Part shown: positions 37,001 through 49,900 of the stretch, one piece after another
Layout of the letters: each line of letters opens with the position of its first letter
Numbering within the stretch: the first letter of the stretch is position 1
Made by a program: the position numbers and the translations under genes
Notes under the pieces: generated by a model
Told to the model about the DNA's origin: nothing
The model's input: the letters and a program-made list of their open reading frames with translations, nothing else
Databases searched by the model: none
NCBI GenBank assembly: GCA_002633005.1
Contig: NMRA01000252.1
Span: 100,783-164,782, forward strand
Direction of reading: 5' to 3'
DNA length: 64,000 bases
Source of the DNA: Phoronis australis
Taxonomy: Eukaryota; Phoronida; Phoronidae

Positions 37001-37844
37001 TGTCATTCGTAGCCTTTACACGGCGCACCACAAAACCTAATAAAGTGCCTAGCCAACCCACAGGCGCCAATTTTTGTGAAACGGCAGGGTTAAATTCAAC
37101 TGTGAAAAATGTTATGAGACCAATTGTATGATGGAGTAAAATACCAAATTCTGTTTTCGTTTTTAGAGACGGAGTCAAATTCAGTTAGTGAGTTTTGATA
37201 CTCACATGATAGTTTTGAAATGCCCCTTGGTTTTCTAAAGCGTTCCACATCAAAACTCGCATTAGTCTAAATCTGGATAGAAGCAGCGTCGCTTAGTAAA
37301 TAGGACTAAATACGAGCAATATAAAATATTACAGTCGACTTTTGCCTCGGGAAAAAATCTGTGTAACCACTACCATTAATGACAGAAGAACAACTTTCAC
37401 TGATACAGAACTCGAAATAACATCACAGTACATTTCCAAACAAATGTTTCAGATTTGGAAGCAATTTTTTGTAGGACTGCACTAAATCAAATTACATGTC
37501 AATAAAATAACGGAAATTTTAACGAATCTCCTTTCAACTATTGGCGATCTTATTCACCAATTAATGAAACAATAATTGATTTAACCTTTGACACAAGTTA
37601 CTGTAACGTAGAAAATGGGTGACTATGTGGCCAAAAACTGCAAAACTACATTACACTGAACAAAAAAATTCAACTACTCAATTCCAAGTTCAGGTCTACG
37701 CGATTTTGAGATTAAGCAGGATTCCAAGTTCACGCACAGCAGAACGATGCGAACTAGGAAGTTGACCAAAAGAGGGCGCTATTATCATGCATCGTGTCCG
37801 TCAGATGTCTCTGTGTCAAGAACATCAACAAAACAAGTTGCGGC
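34089..37844. other. Intergenic region NBL1-like to TTLL12
   Basis: About 3.8 kb with the 3' flank of the NBL1-like gene and the TTLL12 promoter. It holds a 25-bp tandem array at 36377-36577 and a poly-C run near 35599. A 123-codon minus frame at 34909-35280 has protein-like composition but no ATG start and no family I recognise. Short direct repeats of ATTCCAAGTTCA lie just before TTLL12. Confidence 0.5.
36377..36577. repeat. 25-bp tandem repeat, 8 units
   Basis: Units of GAACAGTCTATTCTACAGG plus CTGCTT, with one 26-bp unit and a few substitutions, about 1.3 kb upstream of the TTLL12 start codon. Confidence 0.9.
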
Positions 37845-37970
37845 ATGGACGGAGGTGACTCGGAGAACGCCGAATTTAGCACTTTCTTGGCTGCTCATCT
37901 AGCTCAGCTTCAGTCGGCAGGTGTACCCAATATTTACTGGGCGTCACTATACCTCAAATTAAAAAGAGGG
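37845..37970 (+). CDS. TTLL12: TTLL12 exon 1
   Basis: The ATG at 37845 (G at -3, G at +4) opens [20 protein letters not shown] and continues [20 protein letters not shown], matching the human N-terminal SGVP..YW..L..KL block. Upstream frame contains no in-frame ATG (a GTG at 37794 only extends the open frame). The donor GTAAGA follows at 37971, phase 0. Confidence 0.9.
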
Positions 37971-40900
37971 GTAAGAAAAAGGGAACAATTGATCTATTGC
38001 CAATCAAATCCTTTGCGTTTGCGTTTCTACGAGCAGACTGGGTCAGGCGGGTTAGACCACAGGCACAGGCGTCCTCAGTTTCTTTTTATTATAGTATTAT
38101 ATATAGTGTATTGGGGACGATCAAAAGCTGAAGACGCCTGTGCTTTAGAAGGTCATTTGTCGGAGGTAGTGGTCCCTCATTTTGAGAACCAGGCAGTCAC
38201 TGAATAACGGATGCGTTATTCAATGCCAGTGGATGAAACTGGTTCTCAAAATTAGGGGCCTCTATATCTGGATATGTTGACTAAATTCAAATTGTATCCA
38301 GGGTCATGGTATGTGTTACTTATACCTCTATGAGCATAAATGCTCGTTTCATTTGATTTTATTTTTTTATTTGGTGTGTTCTGAAATGAGTAACTTTTTA
38401 TGGGGATGTACTATCACCTCTGTATGCCTGCGACATTCAGAGCGATGTAATTGCCTAACCATTTCATAGCCACAACCATAGGTCCACCATATGCTGGAAG
38501 GTTTTCTTCAAAGCATATTACACCTCACACTGATTAAACCGTTAACGTCAAGTTGGTATAAGTACCTTTTGCACATAGACGGACACCCAAGGAGGCTGTT
38601 GATGTCTAATGGCTTCCAACTCAAACAAATACACCCGTGATCAAACTTTTTCTGAGCAGTCCTTCTTTCAGTTGCCCAAATTGGAAACTGGCCATTTTTG
38701 CACTGCTTGCGCCATGGCATATGTCATATGAAAGTTTTGATGCTAGGTTATAAAACAAAGTTAAAGCGTCTATAAACTCTGTTCCATCCAAGAAGCGAAC
38801 TTCGAGTTAGGCCATCACCATGATATTAAATTGATTGCAACTTGACTCAGATGAGAAGTGATTTCTAGGTTTGCAAAGTTTGTTATTCCTTAATGTTATG
38901 TATGACCTTATTGACAAGTCTGTGTATTTGGCCACATATCAACAAAACTAGTTTTTAATTTACTAGACATATATTTTATGAAAGGTGAAAGCATGTAGAA
39001 TTTGATGTTAACTATAAAACATTCTCCCATTGATTGGGTCATGTGACCATGTTCTAAAATTTAGCAAAAAAGAAAGGTACTTTCATAGCAAAATGATGGT
39101 ATCAATGATATGACTAAATTTTAATGTTTAAAATAAAATTGCTTCAAAATACTGCTACAGTCTTCTAATTTGTCATTTCATTTTGGTTTTATATGCACCT
39201 TCTGAGCATTTTTCTGAAAATTCTTAAAAGTGCCGTGTTTTGATAATCCCTCATGCTAATGTAAAACATTTTAAAAATAATTCCTTATTTGTGTTTAGAA
39301 GAATGTTGCACACGCCATAGTACCAATCCGATCAGTATTTTTGACGAGAAAAGTAATTTTACAGGCATTAGCAGCAGTGTGGAATCAAACCGACTAGCAG
39401 CAGTGTGGAATCAAACCGACTAGCAGCAGTGTGGAATCAAACCCACTAGCAGCAGTGCGGAATCAAACCGACTAGCTTGGCAATATTGCTATTTGATTGT
39501 TGCATCATCTGACACAGAACAAAATAACATTTCAAGTGTATACTAGTATAAATGGTAAAGGTACCTGCCTTGATTTCAGCAAAAGACAACACTTAAGCAA
39601 ATTGTGCTATATTCTAGCTTTACCATTACAGTCATGTTACTTTTGTGTACCTATGAAGTATAGACAGGCAACATGCATCTCGCAACAAAAACTACAGCTA
39701 TCTCAACTTTTTAAATTTGTTAATGTCCACGAAAATTGATTGCGGAGTGAGTCTACTGTTAATGTTCCGGTGGGTTGAAAAGGTGAATGTGGTAGCCCGG
39801 ATGTCACTCTTTGGCATGGACTGTCATTCACAGAAAATGTCAAATGAAGTCTTGTTCAACTCTTGTGAGTGAGGGTAATATTGTTGTCACTATTGTCAAC
39901 CAAGAAGGATCATGTAATAGAGTGATTGAACATAAGTGATGGCATTTAATTTGCCATGGATTGTGATATATTTGCATCTTGTTCAATTAATAGGTGTTTG
40001 ATGGGGACAACTCCTTTGTTTTTGAGCGATACCCTAGTGATGAAGATGGCAAGACGTTCTTGTGGAAGATTGTCATTTCTAGCGAAGAAGGATTCCAGAC
40101 TTCAGATCCTGTCAAGTATTTGTTGACTTCAAACTGTTACTTTTTTATTGGGAATTTCTGCAAGCAAGCCCCCCTCCCCTCCAAGCACGTCCCCCTCCCC
40201 TCCAAGCACGCCCCCTCTCCAAGCAAGCCCCCTCCCTTCCAAGCAAGCCCCCTCCCTTCCAAGCAAGCCCCCTCCTCTCCAAGCAAGCCCCTCTCCCCTC
40301 CAAGCAAACCCCCTCCTCACCAAGCAAGGCCCCTCCCCTTCGAACATACCCCTTTTTAGTTTTCAAATCATGATGTTTTTTGGAATATATCAGAAATTAC
40401 CAGTATTGACAAGTTGAAGGCGACACTTTTATGAACAAAGAGGAATGTGTTTGTTGAAACATTGTTCATATCAGATATCATCTCATGTAAATTGATGATA
40501 ATTTTTACTTTAATTCCACCCTCATGGTTCATAGCCAATGAATAAATGGACTCACTCTTCAGTTATGTCCTTTCAAATGTAAATATTCTGCTTAAAGTTC
40601 AATCTCTGTTTATTGGGATAGTCTTAAATAACAGCCATGAGTATGTTAAGTGGCATCTTCTTTTCAAATTCTTGGATTATAATTGTTAATGTTATAATTG
40701 TACTGTTTCTCAACACGTCACAGTATTTGTTACATTATTGATGAACAAGTGAGAGGGAGGTGTTACCGCGGAAATTCAGTGCTAAATGCAGAATGCCGCT
40801 GCGGGTCTTGGTAACAAAAGTTTGCCAAGAATAGGAATTGTGACCCCACACGTGTCTTGTACTTCAACCTCTAGACCATATTATTTTCATTTCTTCCAGT

Positions 40901-43900
40901 ATATTTGTAATTAGTCATGCATGGACATTCAGAACTGGCATGGCAAGGCAGCAGCTGGAGACAATCCCTGGATTTCTGGACAGGATGGTACATTTGATGG
41001 ATCTTGAGCAGGAAGGAAAGACAACAGAAGAACTCTTAGAGGATGTACTGAAGGAATCTTGGAAGTAGGATATTGTACGCTGTACACGACCAGAGTAGGA
41101 TATTGTAGGCTGTACATGACCAAAGTAGCATATTGTACACTGTGCATGACCTGAGTAGGTTATTGTACGCTGTACGTGACCATATTGTCACAAAGGCTGG
41201 ATTGTAACGACTAGAGTCTGCATGGTCAGTCAAAATGTTCATAATTTCCCCAAGTGACCATTTGGGCCAATAATTTCCTCAAGTGACCATTTGGGCCAAT
41301 AATTTCCTCAAGTGACCATTTGGGCCCAGTCTGCAGAGTTTACCTAGTAAATTGTAACAAAGTTTGCCATCTCCACGAAAATAGTGTTAGTGGAATATTC
41401 TAGCAGCAGTGACGAGATGCTTCTAAGGCACAACAGTATTAGCTTGTACAGATGTGTGATGGGTGATTTTCACCAAAGATAATGAGTAATGATTGACAGT
41501 TGGAGAAGTGTTACTAAGTGAATGGTGTGAAGGGAAATGTTGCTATTTTTGGTGGCGTTTAATGAATCGCTACACTTGTTTTGTTTCGTCTGAAAGTCAG
41601 AAAAGTTTTACCACCCAGTCATTGCCAGTTGTTCTGTTTAAAGCCTATCTTCAATAGGCTGTAAATTTGTTCTTACAGTATGTTAAGAGCATCGCTCTGA
41701 GCCCACTAGTGCCGTAAATTGCTAAATGTAACGAAATGTTAGGCATATTGGCTTGCTTTTGTCTACATCACTGCGAGAATCACCTTTTAATTCAAACAGC
41801 TGCGAATAACACCAGCATGCAATGGTGTTCTATTCAGACCCCTATTCAATGCAACCTTTTGTTGTTTGTGCTGGGGTCTCCCGATGACACAACATGGCAC
41901 AAGAAGGCAGCTTCACTTATCATTTGACAGGCTTACATTTGCGTGGTTGAACTCACGTTTTCTTATTTTACTGAGGATTTGCTAGGACTATCTGGTTAGC
42001 CCAATACATGTAAAATAACAAAATTCCATTGAAGTTAGGCTTTAAGATTATGTAGGACCCTAAAAATTCCAATTATGGTGAATTTTGTTGTTTTTAAGTG
42101 TTCCATTTTTGCATGAGGTGCTTTAAAAACTTGATTTTGATGAAAAAATTAAAGTTGCATAAAGCAAGAAGAAAACAACAATGTAGAAAATTGTAACAAC
42201 AATTTTGAGGTTTTAGTTTGAACATTTTTTCATGCGAAATTTTCCCAAGTTATTGTTCCTGTTGTTTTGCTATAAGTGTACTATGTTAATTTCGTTTTTA
42301 CTAAATTTTATTAAAAAGCATGGTCATGTTACCTCACTAATGACAGATTGATATAAAGCCAAAAATCAAATTCTGTTAATTTCTACTTTCAGGAAATTTA
42401 TACTTTTGCAGAGTTGAATTCTATAGTCTCATAGATATTTGGCTAAAAGTACACACTTGTTGATAATGTGCCACATAAGCTTACTTTGGATGCAACAGAT
42501 TATACTGTCTGACATTTTTGTAAATATCGTAGAAGTGTTCATTTTTTATTGTAAGGTAAGGGATTCGAAAGCAATTCCTACCAATGTTTTGAATAGCAGT
42601 GCATGAATCATTTGAATATCTGATCAACCCTTTTTGAGATACGACATCGTGATCAAATTTTAGCACTTTCATATTGTTACATGCTAGCAATGTTGATTTG
42701 TTAACTACTGCTGCAAGAACAGGTCTTGATATACCCGATATTGCACAGGATCAGTGCACACAATTTTGATGTGTATAGTGCTCATTCCAGATATCAGTGC
42801 ACATGTTGTTACTCTGCAGCTGTGTTAATGATTTTCTTCTAGAAAGTTTGAAGTTTGATCTAGTAACCCTTGTTTTAATGAGTGCTCTGCCATGCGTTGC
42901 CACGAAGAGGGGGGCAATATTCACAACCTTACTGTACGTCCATACGGTGTTTGTTACACAATGTGGTTGCTCGATATCTCCAATTTGAAGGAAATTGCAG
43001 ATTTTGTTCATATTTTGTACTGAGATGTAGGTGGGACATCTCCAAGCACCAGTCGATCTTGATGACATTGACATCATTTTCTAGCTCGCAGCCAGAAAAT
43101 TAAGTTTTTACCTAGAAAACGATGTTGTGATATCCCCTAAAAGAAGCTGAAGTGTTTGTTCATATTTTGTACCTAGGTGTACGTGCGGCATCTCCAGCTG
43201 CTAGTCAATTTTGGTGACATTGACATTTTCAAGGTAACTGAGAAAATCAAGTTTCTACCTAGAAAGTCTTGTTGCTGTGATGTCTCGTGAAAGAAGCTTC
43301 AAATTTTGTTTGTATTTTGTACTGAGGTGTATGTGTGATGTCTCCAAGTGCCAGTCGATTTTAGTGACCTTGACAGGATTTTCAAGGTCACACCAAGAAA
43401 ATCAAGTTTTTACATGTAAAATGTTGGTGTGGTATCTCAATAGGGAAGCTTTGCAGTTTCTTTACATCATGTACCGAGGTGTACATTCTGCATCTCAATT
43501 CTATAGTGGCGAGAGATAATTTAGTCATTCTGTGACATATGCTTGTTATTTTTGTAGATACTGCATGTTTTACAAGGTGGCTGATGCAGAACTGGTAAGG
43601 ACCTTATTGGTAGAGACATTATTTTGTTCTGTCAATTATTTACCTTTAGTTAGCACTGTTTTGCATTCCTTGTAAAATACTATTCAAAGTACATGTCTGT
43701 CCAAACATGGCTAACTTAGACACACATTTTCAAATTAGGCTATTGTTACAATGTGTTGTCTGTTGACAGGGTTCCACTGAATCATTTCCCATTTGGTTTG
43801 TTATGGACGAATTTGGCAGCCGAATACAGCATTCTGATGAGCCCAGTTTTGCCTGTGTTCCGTTTTACTATCTTGACCACCAGGTGTCCTACAGCCTTTT

Positions 43901-46900
43901 GTGGCCGCTGAAAGACCTACAGGATGGAGGTATAACTGGATGAGCTATTCCCTGCATAACTGAAGTTATTCAAACACTAAAATTTTAGCTTTAGACAGGT
44001 CACATTGTTTAACAAATGTGGCATTGGCTCCTGTATAAAAACACATCAGTGCCACCTAGTGGGATAAGTGTCCGCTTCCTTCACCCACGGTTGTGGATTC
44101 GAGTCCCACTGGGGCACATTGGTACATCCTTGAGTCGGGTCCCTAACTGCTCAGCTCAGTTAAAAGTTTATGTTAATAAAGTATAAAAATGTCTGGTACG
44201 TGTACCAGACTGCCTGCAATTATAGTTCCTATTATTGTTCACCTGTTCACTTGTTATAGCTGGGTACAAAAATTCATGTTAAGGTCATTAATTTTGCATG
44301 GAAGAGGGATGGACGTGCACTTTAAATTTTGCCCCCACCACATCAGTTGTCTCAAATTTAACTATCTTAATGTAGAAATATTATCTTCTGAGAATTGAAG
44401 AGAGTTGCTTCCTCAAGCATTGTAAACACGGCGCACATTTTTTTTTAATTTCATATTTGTTTTCCTATTTATGTCAATGCTATAGTGTTGTGATTGTTAG
44501 TAATATCTACAACTGTGTGTGATTTGTGAATGGTGTTTAATGTGAAATATCCTGACTTATGATGTATACTTTTTCACATCTAAAATCTTTTTCATGTTTT
44601 TAGATGAGGTGACTAGAAATTACGCTTATGGCACACCAATGAATGATCCATTGCGGGAATTCAAGATGTTACCTTGGGTACACAAAGATTTTTCACATGT
44701 GGCTTTTGAACAGACAGAACCAGAGGACAGTTTATTCGGGGTAAGAGAACCATGTTAACCATTTTCATGCACCCACATCTTTATAAATTTGTGGTCACAT
44801 ATTGCCATCATTTCCACCTGGCATTCCAGTGTCTGATGCTGGATCTCCTCCAAATCCCCCGAAACCCCTTGTAAGTTCTTCATGGAAGTTGATAGATAGT
44901 GTTCCTATGGAGATGACAATGGATGTAGTGACTTTCAAGGAGATCAGACTACTGGTGTGCCTCCAGGTGGCAGTTATAGCATTTTATCTTCGTCTCTGTA
45001 CTGATATTCAGAATGCCTTGACGGATTGTCATGAAATTATTTCAATTAGCAAACAGAGGAGGTGGCAATGCTTTTCCATTTTTGGACAGGTTTGACGTAC
45101 CATGTGCCGCTCACCGGCCATTTTTGATGCCAATAATCATACCTAGAAGCATAGCCTTTGTGGTGCAGAAGTCACATTTTAATGCTATGCATTACGTTTG
45201 TTTTAAATTGTGCTTGGAAAACTTAAAATAGATGTTGAGTATTTTTAGTTGTAGTATCAGTCATCACCTGCAGGTGTCAGTTGAGTTCCTTCGAACAGTT
45301 CTGTACCTGAACGGTCAGAGGTTTGAGCAGCCATCTGAAAGCAGTTTTGTAATTTCTCAACAATGTTGTTAGGATTTTGCTTTAAAATGCCTAGTTTTTA
45401 CATACCAAGCGATATAGGAATAAGACCTCTGATTTTTTACAACTGTTACAATACTGAGCGAAAAATCAAAATTCCTAACAACACTTTTGAGACATAACGT
45501 AAAGTTTTCATCTAAAAAGTTTTAGTAAAGTTGGCGGGGGGGGGGGTTGCACATGAATATTTGACTTAGAAATTATGGTCGCTTGGCAATAATTAAGAAA
45601 CAGTAGTAACAAGCATGTTTTTTAGAACCCTCGATCTTTCACCTTTCAGAAAATAATACTTTTAATGGTTGACAAAGCATAGTTTTTTGATATTTGATTC
45701 AAAGTTGAGGTCATTTATTAAAGTCCTAGACAACCTTATAAGTCTTTGGTCTTCCTTCTGATCAAATGTCCTATCTTCCAGACTTCATCTGGATGTGGTG
45801 TTAATGCCATTTTGAGTATATTCTATTCTGCAGGAATATCATGGCCTTGACAATCTAGAAGAGGGAGACTGTCGAGCCACCAACTTAGCGAATGCGGACA
45901 TTATCAAAGTGTTCACAGATGAAACACTGGTGAAGCAGTTTTTGACAGATTCCAAGTTTGAAATTGTTGACACTATGCAGGAGGCCAACGTGGTTTGGAT
46001 GCAGAAGGCTGTCACTAATTTCAGGTGACTTCTGGCAGAATAAGTCTATTAGCAATGTGATCTTGATGTGTTATTTTGTGGCCACAGACCATCGTCTGAT
46101 GTGTTTGAATTAATTTTGAAGCTTTATGTTAAGCTTTGGCAAAGGTTTTGTTAACACAGTCGTCATATTTATTGTCCAGGAAATGGATCAGTGGTTGTTA
46201 TTTCCACCAAATAAGACTTGAAAGTTATGTTTTATTTATATGAGGGGTCTGTAATGTTTTTGCAGGAATTTGCATTCTTCGAATCCATTCAATTTCTTTT
46301 TAGTTGTAATGCCACCGTGTTATGTGACCATTCATGTTAAATAAACCTGAAAATATTATGGTCTTCTTTTAAATGGGTGGCCGAATGTAAGACTTATGCA
46401 TAGAATGTTTTGAAATATCAGCATGTTCTCGCATCACTGATGAATGTGCGTAATTTTTCCTCTGATCACCAGGGAGATATTTGAAACCAACCCCTCGATG
46501 CTAGTCAACCAGTTCCCTTGTGAGAAGGTACTCAATTGTAAAGATCTAATGTATCTAGTGGCGCAACGGGTGGCGCCACCTACTGGCCTGAAGTGGCTTT
46601 GTACGACGTATAACTTAAACACCGAGCTGGACAAATTTGTGGCATATTTTCAGCACCGACAGGAGCTGTAAGTAATAATTTTTTCTTTTCGTTAAAAAGA
46701 AAGTTGAGCTGGCACAAATTTCTCCACATGTCTATCATTAATACACTAACATTGTTTGAGACGCTCTTTACAAAAGTTTCTTTTACGTCGATGGTGAGCT
46801 CTAGTCACAAAATGTGTATAGCTCGAGTCACTGTTGGTCAGTTAGTAAGCAGGCAGTCCTAAGATAAGCCACGTTGTGTCAGCAGATGTCTGTCGCATGT

Positions 46901-49900
46901 GTAAGTTTACCAAGTTCTTTGCTGTTTTTAGAATATGGAAAGTTGTATCTATTTGCATGTTGTTGGAGTACGAATCAAGTTTGGGTGTACTTTTAATAAC
47001 ATCGCTCTTTTGACCTCACAGTTTTTATAACCTAACCACGATAATATTGTCATTATGGTGAAACAGGACGTTTTGCTAATTCTAAAATCTTTAGCTGAGT
47101 ATGTTAAACATGAACAGCCAATTTCACAAAGGTGGTTTAACAAAACCAGGTTTAAGTCTTAACCTGGTCTAATTTTAAACCTGACTTGCATTTCACCAAC
47201 ATGGTTTATGAGTCTGAAAGCCTTGTTTTGCTACACCAGGGAGTTGGTTCATTAAATCAGATTTAAAGTATTAAATGCACCCTACTGCGTCGAGCTGGGT
47301 AAACCCAACAAAGAAACTATTGAAGTGCTTCAATGAAACCTTGATCACGTGGGTATACAATGACATACATCCAGTAGAATCAGTGCAGACAGTTACGAAA
47401 ATGGTCTAAAAGCTTTTCTCATGAGGAACATTTAATTTTTTGTGCCCAACACACACACATTGAAGAACATGCTCATGATTAGATGTAACATGATAAATGC
47501 CCAAATTCATTTCCGTGTCATTATAGTGTTTATTTTTCGCGGCCAAAGGGGGGGCAAGACCCCTTCGCGGCAACATTAAATCGAAGAACAGTGGAGGTGG
47601 AACTCAGAAGAATTAGAAGATGCTGTCTTAAGTCAAATCCGTAGCGCTTACGACGGTGATGCCCTGCTCGTCCAGTCGTATTCTGAGGAATCCGCAGGAC
47701 ACAATCCAGCACATACTAGTTTACGCATAGGCGGATCCAGGGGGTCAAGGGATCCGGAGCCCCCTTTGTTCCATTGATTTTAGTGATATTAGATCTATAA
47801 TTTTCAAATTGTTGACTTGTTCCCCCCTACAAAAAGTCCTTGACCGCCCCCCCTTTAAAAATTCCTAGATCTGCCCCTGCTACGATTGATCATGTGCAGT
47901 AGTAAAACTGAATGTTGAAAATAGTCCATTTTCGCTCTAAAACTGTGTCGCAAATGCACGCCGCGGCATCATTCATTTGTACCCATACTATGCAAGTCTG
48001 ACATATTTAACAGTTAAACCTGGGTCTGACCAAGTCTAAAGTTAAACATGGTTTAAAATCTTAGTACAGGTCTACTGACTTAGACCAGGTCTTAACTGGA
48101 GTTAAACCAGGTTTTACTAGACCAATGGTCTAAAAGTTAAACCGCCTTTATGAAATGCAGATTGTCTTTAAACCTGGTCTAAGTCCAGTTTAAATCAGGT
48201 TTAACTTTAAACCACCTTTATGAAATTGGCTGGAAATGTTCAAAGGAAGTCAATTAAACCGGAGTGTGAAAGAGATACAAACAATGTGTTGCCAAAGCTT
48301 ACAAGGTGAAGCGGAGTTCTGCTGCTGGTTTAGTTGATGCAATTCATTTGCGAAAACACAAGTTCACACAACTCTTCATTAGATATCGCCATGAATTTCA
48401 AGTGTATCATGTGATCACACTTAAAAGCTTCACTTCACGAGGTTTTTGCATGTATGGAACTTGGCCCTGGTTTGCATCTAGTGAATAATGAGCCTTGTTA
48501 TCTTTTATTGTTGAGTCATAGTTTGACAATTGGTTTAACTCTATCATTGTCTTAGGTTTAGTACATCAGCTGTGTCGTCTACTGATTGAGTTGTGATGTT
48601 CTTTCAGCTGGTCACCAGGCCCTTTGTGGTAAACCCAAAATTAGTACAGGCAATCAATTAAACAAAAAAACACTTCCTCATAATATACTGGACTGGTATA
48701 GGTGACTTGAATTAACTCAGTACGGAATCATATGATAATTCTTTGATAATAGTTATAAAACTGTGTATAAAGAGACATCCTACTCAACAGCCTTGCCAGT
48801 TGTTGTTTGGATTTTAAACTATTACACCCAATAAATGGTGGATTGCAGAAGTAACTTTAAATTTAGAATCACACAAAGCCAGGGCTTGTCTCACTGAATG
48901 TTCTATAGAAAGTGTTGTGTTCAGAGATGTCCAAATAGGAGGGTACCCATTGGATGGTAAGTTATTACAATTGTGACAATCCTGGTAACCATTCCCATGG
49001 TATTTAGTTGTTTAGTATATTACTCCATTATTTTGTTTTCCATTAATAATCTATTTCAAAGTAAAAGGTGATGGATATTGATGTAATGGTTCATTGTATC
49101 TATCCATTTGTAGAGGCCTTGATAATACATGGATTTGTAAGTGCTGGAACTTGGCGCGGTCTTTCAACATGCAGGTCACTGACAATCTCAATTGTCTCGT
49201 ACGTCTGGCTGACACAGGCCCCAAGGTCAGTAGAATTATGGTTTGCTGTTGTTAACAGCTGTTGCTGTTGTTAACAGCAAAAATACTCTTAATTAACTTG
49301 TTGGAAATAAATAAGTAATTAAAGTTGATGAGATATGGGGTTGTTGGTTATAGTATTCAACGAACTTTGTTTGCCACATATCTTTTTTCTGTATACAGTG
49401 GGTGACATAGATCAATCATGTAATGAGCTTTCATCAGTAGTGGTCGAGTATAAACTCTTATGGAGTTACAACACTTTGTTTTGATTGATTATTTCTTGGC
49501 TGGTGTTGCCCAGGTGGCACTTGGAGTAGATATCTAGTGCAACAATCTTTCGTGGTTAGCTGCATAGGCGAATTTAGGGGGGGGGGGAGTGGAACAGCAA
49601 CAGCGTGAAGCGTGAGGAAATAGGACCAGTTGTGGAGAAAGGGGGGGGGNATCGTCAAAAGTAGGGGATGGGCGCTTTACCGAGAGGTGGGCGCTTAATT
49701 GGAAATCTTCAAAAATAGCAGGGGGGCGGTTAACCGAGCAGTGGGCAGTTAAATCGAAAATCCACCTAAAGTAGGGGTGGGCGGTTAACTGAGCATGGGC
49801 GTTAACCCGAACGATTACGGTAGTTATAAAACTGTGTATAAAGAGACATCCTACTCAACAGCCTTGCCAGTTGTTGTTTGGATTTTAAACTATTACACCC

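Larger units (their letters stand above)
46668..49113 (+). other. TTLL12 intron 8 (first acceptor copy)
   Basis: 2.4 kb. Most of 47115-48232 is a DNA transposon with terminal inverted repeats. The region from 48751 onward is the first unit of the tandem duplication that carries exon 9. Confidence 0.6.

Noticed and set aside
37794-37844. Earlier start for TTLL12
   Set aside because: The open frame extends upstream only to a GTG. The first in-frame ATG, with good context, is at 37845.
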